NCBI RefSeq assembly: GCF_052324685.1
Contig: NC_135221.1
Location: 7,361,375 to 7,425,374, forward strand
Direction of reading: 5' to 3'
Source: Brachyhypopomus gauderio
Lineage: Eukaryota; Chordata; Actinopteri; Gymnotiformes; Hypopomidae
DNA length: 64,000 nucleotides
Position numbers and translations under genes: made by a program
Shown here: positions 12,781-64,000 of the stretch, in pieces
How the letters are laid out: the number at the start of each line of letters is the position of its first letter
How positions within the stretch are numbered: the first letter of the stretch is position 1
Notes under the pieces: generated by a model
The model's database searches: none
What the model was told of the DNA's origin: nothing
Seen by the model: only the letters and a program-made list of their open reading frames with translations

Positions 12781-13011
12781 CACGCGCGCCGCTCCATGCA
12801 AATGACTGAAAGGAGGCGGAGCCATTTTACCCATTAAAACTTATCAGAGCAGGAGTGCGGCTGTGCACCCTCCGGCGTCCAGTTATAAGGACAAGCATGG
12901 TGAAACCCATGGACTTTTGGAATACACATGGATTTTAACCGTTCACACATTTAGGCTTTTGCACAGTTTGGATACTTTTGGGCACCGTTTCTGGCTGAGA
13001 TGTTATGAGCC
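12740..13011 (+). promoter_or_regulatory. celsr1 promoter/5' leader with POU octamer and upstream ATGs
   Basis: A perfect POU/Oct octamer, ATGCAAAT, is at 12796-12803 inside a CpG-rich patch, followed by GGCGGAGCC at about 12815 and a TATAAGG at 12884. Two ATGs precede the chosen start. ATG at 13000 makes a two-codon uORF (Met-Leu-stop). ATG at 13005 opens an out-of-frame ORF overlapping the start of the celsr1 coding region. The celsr1 ATG at 13012 sits in GAGCCATGG, a near-ideal Kozak context. Whether the octamer and uORFs are used is inference. Confidence 0.5.
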
Positions 13012-54673
<41,662 letters not shown>

Positions 54674-56180
54674 AGGAGCTCTGTGGTTAGACAGCAAGTG
54701 TGTGATGTCAGATCTTCAGCCGTTGCGGGCCTAGCTGTTTTTTGGGGAGGATATTCATTCACTGGCTATATAACACTATGCTCCTATGGAGAACGGAAAA
54801 TAATTGGACCTTCCAGCACTGCAAAGATGGAAGAATACCTAGACCATTAAACGAAGGGGAACTACATTACCCAAAATGCACAGGAACAGGCCGGATGGAG
54901 AGATGGATGCCTTACAGTCAGCTTAATGTGGTGGTGTCCTTTCCAGTTACTTTACCCCAGTGGATTTTTTTTAATTGCCGATGGCCTATTCACCATTATT
55001 GTTGTATAGCTAACTGGGAGGTGATACACACCCACTCTACCCTTGGAAAACCTTTGCCTCAAAGACCTCATCGGTCTGAAAACAATGACCTGCTAAGTGA
55101 TATGTACAATAGCTTCTTTGTATTTTAGCTGTTAATAAGACTTTGTAAAAATCAGTTGTAATTAGTCCTTGTAACAAACTACCAATAATGAATGTTTACT
55201 TTTGTTCTGTTTTTTTACCAGTGCATTTTAATTGTATTATTTTGATTGCTTATTGTTGTATGTTCATTTGTATAGGTGATTCCAGTGTTCAGAGTTACAG
55301 TGTAATGAAGGAGCTTTTCAGTAAAGTATCAGCTAAATTATGCCATGATGTTTTAAAAAGCAGTATGACAAACATTTTCTTATGTGTAATGCCATTTTCA
55401 TTCTACCTTGCAACCTTTTTATAGTTAAAACCAGACAGTGTTTAACAGCTGAATGTGTAAAAAAATGCCTTAATTTCTCGTCAGCCATGTGCTGATCAGG
55501 ATTAATGCTCTTGTTCCACATGTGCTGTGTAGTCCTTGGTTTTTGACTCCTTTTTAAATAAGGTTGACCGGGTTCAACCAAACAAAGTGCTTAGTAACGG
55601 ATCTTCTCCCAATTAATGACTCAGGGACCATTTTATTGGCTTGGTTTTTGGTTTTGTAGATATTTAATATGACTAGACCATAATGATGGTATAAGATCTC
55701 AGATCTACAACCTGAGTGTTCTCTTTACTGATTTTGAATGCAAATTCATGCACATGACTTGAATTCAAATGTCTGTGGTAGACATTTGGTAATCAGTAAT
55801 GGTTGCTGTTATAATAAGTTTTCTATCCAGTTCTAGGCCAAATTCTTTCATTTCCATCCTCATTCTGAACAACATCATGGGAAGATAATCAAATCCAACA
55901 GTATTTGTTCTCTTGCTACTCAGTATGAGTTAAAGCTGGGAGAATAATGAACAAACGATTTAAATAGGAAGGGAATGCATGTAATCAGAATCTATGTCCT
56001 CTTTAAATGTGAAAATGAGGACTTGGAATTGGAAACCCAGTTTCCCATGTAAATAGTCATACTTCTCACCTCCAGTTGGTTGTGAACAGTTGGACACTGG
56101 ATATGCGTATAAAGATAATGAATTTGTTGGCACTGAATTAAGAAATCGTGGACTATAAATAAATGGAACTCTTGCTTTAT
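54674..56180 (+). other. celsr1 3' UTR
   Basis: Non-coding sequence downstream of the stop, mostly AT-rich without repeats. The best polyA signal is AATAAA at 56158-56163, followed by a T-rich stretch typical of cleavage sites. An earlier cleavage site cannot be excluded. Confidence 0.5.
56158..56163 (+). terminator. candidate celsr1 polyA signal
   Basis: AATAAA followed within 25 nt by TTTATTTTTTATTTTTT, about 1.5 kb after the stop codon. Confidence 0.45.
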
Positions 56181-56199
56181 TTTTTATTTTTTATAAACG

Positions 56200-59100
56200 C
56201 TTGTTTCTGTTTTGTTTTTCGTCATATTCCTAATCATGTTGCTTTGGAAATGTGTTGAACTCAATGCGGTTACCGGGTCTTAATCATAGCCTGCACTTAA
56301 AGTAACAGGGTTGTTTTTTTTTTATTAATATTTTTAGTTAGTTTATTTGATAACAGACTTCCTCAACTTTGTTGTGATTTTGGTGGTGGAAGCTCGAAGT
56401 ATCTGTATTTTTAAAAATCAAATAACATAATCGGCCATAATACTTGAGAGGCCAAATGTCGATCTATTAATTAACATTTCAGATTCGCTGTTACAGAACA
56501 TTCGTACGCCACCTAGCGGCAGCGTTGCCTGTTGTGTTGTACTGCAGCTTTGAACCAGCTGATGGTAAAACGCAAAGGTTTGTCTGGCTGGATTGATAAA
56601 CATAACTTCTTGTATATGGGTTTTAGTTTAGCTGTTGTGCAACATGCCAATTCACACTGAATCTCAGAATGAATGTTAGTCTGTTGTAAAGATTTCAAAA
56701 TTACTTTTCATTATCGCATTCCTGCCAGTCAGGTCTCATAACTCGAACCATCATTAAACAATAAAATTGTTTAATGAGTTGTGTCTGAGCCAGAAAACGA
56801 CATAGACACTTGTCAAGTATAGCCATTGTTTTGTACTGAGTCTAGCATACCACATAACGTCAGCTCTGCACCTCTGAACTACTGACCGCAAACTGACTTC
56901 ATATAGCTCTGTTCAGCTATATGTCCTTGTTTCTCTCTTTCAAGGGTTACTAGACAAGATAAGTCTCCTTGAAGCTCAGATTTTTGCTGGTTGCACAAAC
57001 TCTTTAAAATGAATTTCTTCCTGGGTGTAAATATTTTCATCAAAAAAATCAGAAAATTTGTCAAGAAGCTGATGACACTGGTTAGAAAGGCATGTAAAGC
57101 TATGGATATTTTCTCTTAACAAATGTTAGTTATTCCCTCTCAGAAATACAATAATTATATAATTATAATATAATTATAATAATTACTAGTAAATATAAAA
57201 TATCCCAGTAAAAGAGACTGTTGCATATCTTGCTGTTAAACTTTGTAAAGAAGAATATTTTTGTGGCTACATGAACTTTGATCCCATTACATTTTGCACT
57301 AAAATGAAATGTAGCACATGGTTGCAAAGGGTTTTTCCCATGGGTGGGGATTGTTATCCAAATCTGAAGTGCATTTGGCTGAACAGCTGGTGTGTCTCGG
57401 GCTTTTACCAAAGAATGTTGCCAAAAACATGGATATACTAAAAAATAATGTAGAAATACAGGCCCCATTTTTATTGAAAGACAACAGACAAACTTTGTCA
57501 TTTTCAATTGCCAGATTACATAATAATTTTAGGGTCAATATCTGACATGAGTTTGTCATAAAAACTACACCCTGTATGATAACATAAATCATAGCACAAT
57601 ATCCAAGCACTTGTTTCTGTAGCACTGATATTGTTAAGACATGTACCAGTAAAAAGGTTCATTAAATTAACTAAGAATACCCTTAAAATTCCGTGAGGAT
57701 CTCAATGTCTCGATGTTGTATTATGAATAAAACCAAAGAAGTCATTTTAAAGATTATTAAATTACTTTGGAGAGGTTCAGGCTGAACATAGACTATAGCT
57801 CTTCAATGTGTAATACAGAAGCGTATACAGAATATAGAAATAATACAGAAATTACAGAGCAGCTTTTTAATGAATGTCCCATTGTATCTGTGTCATAGCA
57901 CAATGTGATGTAATTCCCATTTTCATAAGAGCCTTTCATAATTATATTGATTGTGTAAGGTTTTCCATAAATAAAAAATCTAAAGATGCTATATTTGTTA
58001 ATGTAGGAATGTGTATCAGGAATAAAAAAGGCCTGAATCTCTTCAACTCACTTCTGTAAAGCGGCGTCACATTCATTCGGGTCCGTGCGACAACAGCGCA
58101 TAATGGTTCCTCTTGTCACGGTGGTTCCTTTAAGACCGTCTTGCTGTCATTGACGAAATTTCCTGGTGTGTGAAGCCAGCGTCTCTGAAAATTAACGGCG
58201 GATTGAAACAGATCATCATAGGGCGGTATTTGGTTGGCAATCAACCGTATCTTTGGGAAAGATCTTTCGGTGGGAAAATAAAAACTTGCTGGTTTAGCCA
58301 GTTGCATTTTATATGCAGTGTATCTGTACGGGCTGGAGGGAGGCAGGTCTTCTGAAGATTCCCTTGCGAACCCATAGCAGGTTGTGAAAAGGAGCAAAAC
58401 TCGGATATTTGGTTGCTCTTGTTAATGAAACTTTGTTACGAATTACGTGCAAGGTGAGTAGCTAAGAAACTTTGTATTTCTCCAAACTAGATCTTATATC
58501 GGGTCTGAAGTGTGCGATACCTATAAAGGTCTATAGTTATACTGTTTGAGCCTCTACAGTAGCTATTTTTTAGACTCTAAAATGCCTAAATCTATACCCA
58601 TGTTGCATTATGTTTGCATCGTTATCTCCATTGCTTCAGCATACTGTCTCGTCTTTGCGTTGTTTCTCTATTGACAGTACTGTGGTGTCAATTTCAGTTT
58701 CACAATAGCTGCAGCCAACGCTATTAGATTAAGGATAGGTTACGTGTGCCATATGAAAAGATTACAATAAGCACATTAGGTTTATTAATAATGAGGAGGA
58801 CAGATAAAAAAACGGAATGACTGAGCACTTCTCTAGTTTGTCATTTCGAGCTGGACAACTGAAATTCCGTTATCCTGATTCTAAAACAGACTGGCCATCT
58901 ACACAAAGGGCATTAGGTTGGGTGTACGATGACAGTGCATATGGGGAATACCACTGGGGGTCAAGGCCCCACTTATTACCACACTGTTTCAGTTTTGTCG
59001 ATTAGATCGTTAACTAATCTGAACTTGAATTGACTTGATGGCAACACCAACTGTAGCCCAGCATTGACAGAACAAAGGCGCGTGCGTTGACGCGCCGCCT

Positions 59101-59941
59101 TCTTTGCTACGTAAACAGCTTGTTTATGTTTGTGTGTTTATTTGCTACAATAGCATCTGGTCAAGGTTTGATAAGTTGGTCTATTTGCTCCCAAGGACAC
59201 GCCGCCATCAGTGGATCGGCCACAGTAAACAAAATGATGCTGTATATCGTGTCCAGCCGTTTATTGACATTATTTGTCCACTCCGCTGAGAGCCATTAGG
59301 TATGGATCCAGAAACGTGAGTCAAGATGGTTTTACAGAACACCGCCCATTCCCTTCATAAGACACCCGATGAACATTAGTATTGAAAGACGAAACACGCG
59401 TCAGTTTAGTACGTAAATATTAATCTGCTCCGTCCTAATTATCGTTATTTAAAATTTTCTTAAAGTATAAAAATCTGAAGAAAATTCTAGTTGTGTAAAT
59501 GCAGTTTACTGTATGTTGTATATATATATATTCAGAATTATAGTGAAGTAATCAAAGTACATATATGCTAATTCTAACCATAACCGGAAATAATGAATGA
59601 ACATTGCCACACGCACGTGCGCACGCACGCGCGCGGGCACACTCACACACATACACACATGCACGCACGCACACGCACACACACATACACACACAGAATG
59701 AGGAAGGTTAACAACATTGTCCCAGTAGTATTGAGTCACTTGGGAATGTGACTCCTAAGTTGAAGTAGCCTCACCAGATCCCACTAATTACATCTGTCTC
59801 AGTCCAGAGTCAGGAAGAAGGTTCTAGACACAGGACTGATACCGTGTCCTCACATTACCAGCTCTTCTGGTAGATATGGCCACCCACTAGAAGAGTGAAA
59901 TATTTAGTGTTTGATATCACACTTCCACATGATATATACTG

Positions 59942-60034
<93 letters not shown>

Positions 60035-61600
60035 GAACAATCCACTAATCTGATGACTGAATTTGTTAATGAGAGACACAATGTGTAATGTGCTAATGAT
60101 ACAATAGTAGGCTGCGGGTTTTAGCTTTTCAGATTTTCATTTAATACACGATGTAGATCCTTTAAAATCTTCTGTATTAGCGATGGAATCCAAAACCAAT
60201 GAGTAACTCAGTCATCTCAATTACAAGCGTAATGTTTTGGAGATACTGTGGAACTGTGCTCTTCTGTTAGGTCAAGACACTCATGGGTTACTGAGGGGCA
60301 TTCATCAATAAACCATGGAAATTTGACACCCTGGTAATTTCCACTATGCAAATGGTTCACTCACCTGAGTAAATGACAGCATGTTTCCATGGTTTCTGCA
60401 TGAAATACTCACCTTTGCTAAATACAGCTGTAACTGCTGAATTTCATCAAGAGTGGAACTCTTGTGGGTACTCATGGTTTTTCGTTTTTGTGATTCTAAG
60501 CTTCAGAGGTTTTGACAGTCATAGTATAGGGTGGAAAGCTCCACCCTGAGGCTTCTGGGATCTGTCTTGTCTAAATGGCACAGAGAAACTGACCTGTTCC
60601 TAAGCCTTTGAGCTACATTCATCCACACAAGGATGCCGAACGAGCTCCTATCCATCATGAACAATGCGTCACATCCTCGACATGCTACCACCATTAATTA
60701 GAGGAGCTCTTTCAGCTCCAGAGTGATGGGGATGCACTGTGCCAAGGAGTGATGCAAGATCATTCCTACTCACTGCTATTAGCCTCTATAAGAAGTGGCC
60801 TTACTTGCTGGGCCTTAAGGTCAGAACTGCGCTGACCACTGGCTGCTGGTCTGAGTGCTTTATAGGGTCAGTACTGTGTAGCAGTGCTCCTTATTTTCCA
60901 AACACTATGCACTACAGTACTTTTGAGTTTTTATATAAATATAAAAAACTGCACACTGTGTTTATACTCCAACAATGCCTCAACTGTTATTGTGCACTAT
61001 ATTGAGAAACCCTGCTGCTCATTTATAACCACCACTTTATTGGACATGTTTTCTTGCATTGTTCAAGTGAATTGGAAATTAGTGTCTTTTATTATTTTTA
61101 ATCTTTTCAGTTTATTGCTGGATATTTAATATACATTGGTCATGTTTACAGATCTATGTTGGCTATCTTTTATTCTGGAAGTCACTTTTATTTAGACAGG
61201 TCACAAGCTTCGGAAAAGCACAATCTTCTTTTTAAAGCCCCTTATCTCCTTTGTTTGACTTTAGGGAAGATAAGTTTGTTGGGATTTATACAGGTTGTTT
61301 GAAAACTGACATGTTTTGATCACTGAAAAAGCAGAAATTATCTCTTTTTAAATCCCTATGTCAGTTCCATATTGTATGCTGGTAAATCCAGAGATGTGTT
61401 TTTGTTGCACAAGTAAAACTCATTAAAGCAGTCAGTTCTGTGGTAATTATGGGCTAGCGTGTTCCATTATTAAGATGTTATTCCCCAAAGTAAACATAGG
61501 AAGTCACTAAATATACATGCTTCATTTGGTTATGATATGAAGATTACGATTTAACCAGTATATATTTAATATATATATTGACCTTCACGAAAGCCTGGTC
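56200..61600. other. celsr1-gramd4 intergenic sequence
   Basis: 5.4 kb with only short ORFs of no recognisable family. It contains a CA/CG-rich stretch at about 59610-59700, a long AT repeat at 59946-60032 and small AT-rich tracts near 57140-57190. No tRNA or other RNA gene was recognised. Confidence 0.6.
59946..60032. repeat. (AT)43 microsatellite
   Basis: 87-bp alternating TA run, which is self-complementary and could extrude as a cruciform. It is the only long AT repeat in the window. Confidence 0.95.
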
Positions 61601-61659
61601 CGTTTTATACTCGCTTTCAACTTTAGCGTTTGTTTTTCTGGCTGTCCTTCTCTGTGTCT

Positions 61660-61890
61660 TTCCTTCTATCGTTTTCTCCGCTTATCTGTTCCGGAAGCGC
61701 GTCTATTACCGAACCCCGGGCTGTGCCCTGTCCCCGCGCTGCCTCCTCGTTCGCGGATTAGAAGAGCTGAACTGCCGTGACGATGTGTGGCGCCGCGGCG
61801 AGGACGCACGAGCCGTGGCGGAGCGCTGCTCGCGCGAGGGCACTCCCCTACGCACGTGCCCAGTGCTCCTTTGTCTGCTGAGCCGCCGAG
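61660..61890 (+). promoter_or_regulatory. gramd4: CpG-rich candidate first exon/promoter of gramd4
   Basis: A sudden GC/CpG-rich block in AT-rich surroundings ends in a good donor (GCCGAG/gtgaat at 61891). It sits about 1.0 kb upstream of the first recognisable gramd4 coding exon on the same strand. An ATG at 61783 opens a 32-codon uORF stopping at a TGA just before the donor. Splicing 61890 to 62914 leaves no in-frame upstream ATG, consistent with a 5' UTR exon. The upstream limit is a guess. Confidence 0.45.
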
Positions 61891-62913
61891 GTGAATATCG
61901 CGTCGGCGTGGCCGTGGCATTCTCTGTGGGAGTTCAGCAGTATGCGTGCAGTCACGATTACGCAACCCCGTCTGGGTTATCGCAAGCCGTGCTGGAACGT
62001 GATGCACGTGAGGTTTGGATTTGTGCTGCAACATGTCACCAGAGATTGAAAAAATGTAACCTTGGAAAATTCTAGAAAATGTACAAATATCATAACCTCT
62101 GAAAGACATATACCAATGTGTAGGTATTGGTACCCGCATATAAATGTACAGCTACTTGGAGGTCTCAAGGCCTGATAACTAATGTACAGTAGTTGCACAT
62201 TAACAAACTGCTTGGATTGTTCCTACAAAAAAGCAGCAGGTAATTTGGAGTGAATCCTAACTCTCATGTAATCAGCCTTTGGGTACACAGGCCATACTGT
62301 TTATCCCATCAGTGAGTGTCCATGGGGTCCCTGTGTGCTCAGGGGCCCAAGGGCCCTGGAGAAACTTGCATTTACATACTCTATAGAACAAGAAGACTCT
62401 TCTGTTTCGCCTTCTCTCAGTTGTTCTTTTGTTTTCTCGTGTTCACACAACTTGTCCCAGTAACCGAGTCAGGCCTTTTCAGTTCACAGATCTCAGAACT
62501 CTGGGCTGAAGAAATTCTCCCAGGAGAGGCTGGCTGTACACTGTGAATCTTGCCAATGGAAGATGTCTTTGTCACACTCCATTAATGGAGTCTCTTGTTC
62601 ACCCTGGATTGGGTTTCTGTTTTTATATGTTGTTATTCATTGGTGTGCTTTTATCTGACATATCATTTGTCCAACGGTGGGTTAAAGTATGATAAGAAAA
62701 CCCACTGAGTAAACATGTTTGCCAAGGGAATTGTATTGCAAGGTCGTTACATTTGCACTGGATACTGAGGCTACATCCAAGCTGTTTGTCTCTTAAGAAA
62801 AGCCCTGTTCTGTTAACCCCTTCACTGTTCTAGGCAGCTATACATTCACTCCTCATTCTTCATTCCATTACCATTCCTGCTCATTACCGCTGTGCTCTGT
62901 GTTTGCCCTGTAG

Positions 62914-63121
62914 GGTTGCCGTCCAGCATGCTAGGATAAAGGCACGGGATTGTGTCTTGAAGATGTTAAAGCGGCTGGACAAGATACGGTTCCGCGGGCA
63001 GAAGCGTGATGAGTTCCTGGACCTCGCCGAGTCGCCCAACGCCTCGGACAGCGAATGCAACGACGAGCTGCTGACCAAGCCCCGCCCCTCGATCAAAGAT
63101 GCGGAAGAGCTGCGAGACCCC
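62914..63121 (+). CDS. gramd4: GRAMD4 first coding exon (gene continues past the right edge)
   Basis: The exon starts after a CTGTAG acceptor at 62913. Met at 62963 begins MLKRLDKIRFRGQKRDEFLD, then LAESPNASDSECNDEL and AEELRDP (53 codons), ending at donor gtaagc. This matches the N-terminus of human GRAMD4 (MLRRLDKIRFRGQKRDDFLD, LAESPNASDTEC, SEELRDP) almost residue for residue. GRAMD4 is a GRAM-domain membrane protein linked to E2F1-dependent, mitochondria-associated apoptosis. The coiled coil, membrane segments and GRAM domain lie outside this window. The frame is open upstream of the Met back to the acceptor, so an N-terminal extension is possible but no upstream ATG was found in the candidate first exon. 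Confidence 0.9.
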
Positions 63122-64000
63122 GTAAGCGTTCTCTCTGGTGGAGCGCCGAGGGCTCAGGTCTTCTGCGTTTAAAAATGCTCATTCAGCACTATAGCTGGCA
63201 AACCACGGGTTTGTGCAGTAAGTTCTGACTCAGCGTAATATTGAATTGGCCCTGTAATAATCACATCTTCATGCAAATTGAATGGTAGAATAATATTTTT
63301 GTGCTGTCGTTACATCACTGACATAATAGTGCTGTAGCCAAATTTTAATTGGAGTTTGTACATGAGTAAGAGTATCGGTCCTAAAGCAATCTATTTTTAA
63401 TAAAGAAGTGAATATCTTTATTTTCATAGACGGGTATGGCCGGTTACATGTACCGAAGAAATGGCCACGGGGAGCTTTGCCTTCTGTACTCCTGAGATAT
63501 TGCAGCAATCATTTCTAGTCATAAGCTTGTTTATTTTCTTTTTCCCCATTGCTGCTCAAGACATGTTGCTTTATTGTTATATTTTCTAGCCTATATAAAT
63601 AGTTTCATGTTACCTCTTTCTTATATTTTCTGAACACCCTTGAGAGGTGTTAGATCTCATCATGTTATTCTAGTTTCCCTCTTTGTGAAAAGCGTACTTC
63701 GCTCCTTTGCCAGTTATTTGAGTTGTTCCAGCAAGTCACCTCAAGGGCACCTGTCAGGGCTGTTTCTGCACTACCACAGGCTTAAAGCCCTTGTACTAAT
63801 GTCCTGAGAGTCCTGAGGCATCCTGACACAAGTGTATGACAGGACTGTTAGAAGTCTAGTGGGTGTATGCTAGCTTAAAGCCCTTTGAAAGATCTCAGCT
63901 GTTATATTTAAAGCTGTTTGTTCAATATATGAGTGAGACTGGGATTTATTGAACATTTTAAAAGACTACATTTGTAATATTTTTAGAAATGCCATCAAAA
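63122..64000 (+). other. gramd4 intron, right window edge
   Basis: AT-rich intronic sequence after the gramd4 first coding exon. I see no second exon, repeat or other gene before the window ends. Confidence 0.6.

Noticed and set aside
58116..58397. 93-codon - strand ORF between celsr1 and gramd4
   Set aside because: No recognisable motif, no splice partners and no repeat ends; insufficient to call a gene or transposon.
61578..62075. 165-codon + strand ORF with a hydrophobic start
   Set aside because: It resembles no family I know. It runs through the CpG-rich candidate gramd4 first exon and its splice donor, and its phase does not match the GRAMD4 start.

Overview
This is a piece of a vertebrate nuclear genome, almost certainly a teleost fish and probably an otophysan. 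It has long introns with GT/AG boundaries, abundant CA/GT, CT and AT microsatellites, and fish-type Tc1, hAT and RTE-like repeats. I rebuilt the genes exon by exon from frame, splice-site phase and remembered human family sequences. No search was run.

All protein genes lie on the + strand. (1) About 1.3-7.7 kb: a complete FAM3-family secreted-protein gene (fam3c-like, 234 or 244 aa). Its 4.5-kb second intron is filled by a decayed RTE-like retrotransposon that itself carries a hAT-type hairpin MITE, plus a decayed Tc1 copy. (2) 8.3-11.8 kb: cbll1 (Hakai), an E3 ligase and m6A-writer subunit, 6 coding exons and 481 aa, starting only about 0.3 kb past the fam3 polyA signal. (3) 13.0-about 56.2 kb: celsr1, a seven-pass flamingo cadherin. 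All 35 coding exons join in phase to exactly 9048 nt (3015 aa), close to the human protein. (4) From about 61.7 kb to the right edge: the start of gramd4, with a CpG-rich candidate first exon and the first coding exon (53 codons). The celsr1-gramd4 adjacency matches human 22q13.3 and supports CELSR1 rather than CELSR2 or CELSR3. FAM3C and CBLL1 are on human chromosome 7q, so the window spans a junction between two human linkage groups.

The celsr1 introns carry most of the unusual DNA. Intron 9 is almost wholly a 2.7-kb CpG-containing minisatellite (17/26/37-bp units) that starts six bases past the splice donor and has no stop codon in at least two forward frames. Intron 14 holds a 701-bp hAT-type element with a perfect 8-bp target duplication. 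Intron 20 holds a complete 1.6-kb Tc1 transposon with an open 344-aa DD34E transposase and doubled terminal repeats. Several introns have dinucleotide repeats right at splice sites, including a 207-bp (CT)n in intron 30.

The genes are neighbours rather than an operon-like pathway: a secreted cytokine-like factor, an RNA-methylation/ubiquitin factor, a planar cell polarity receptor and a GRAM-domain protein. The most testable biology is in Celsr1. It has a His-Met-Thr GPS triad, unlike the mammalian CELSR1 sequence as I recall it, and a Thr-Ser-Val C-terminus that looks like a class I PDZ ligand.
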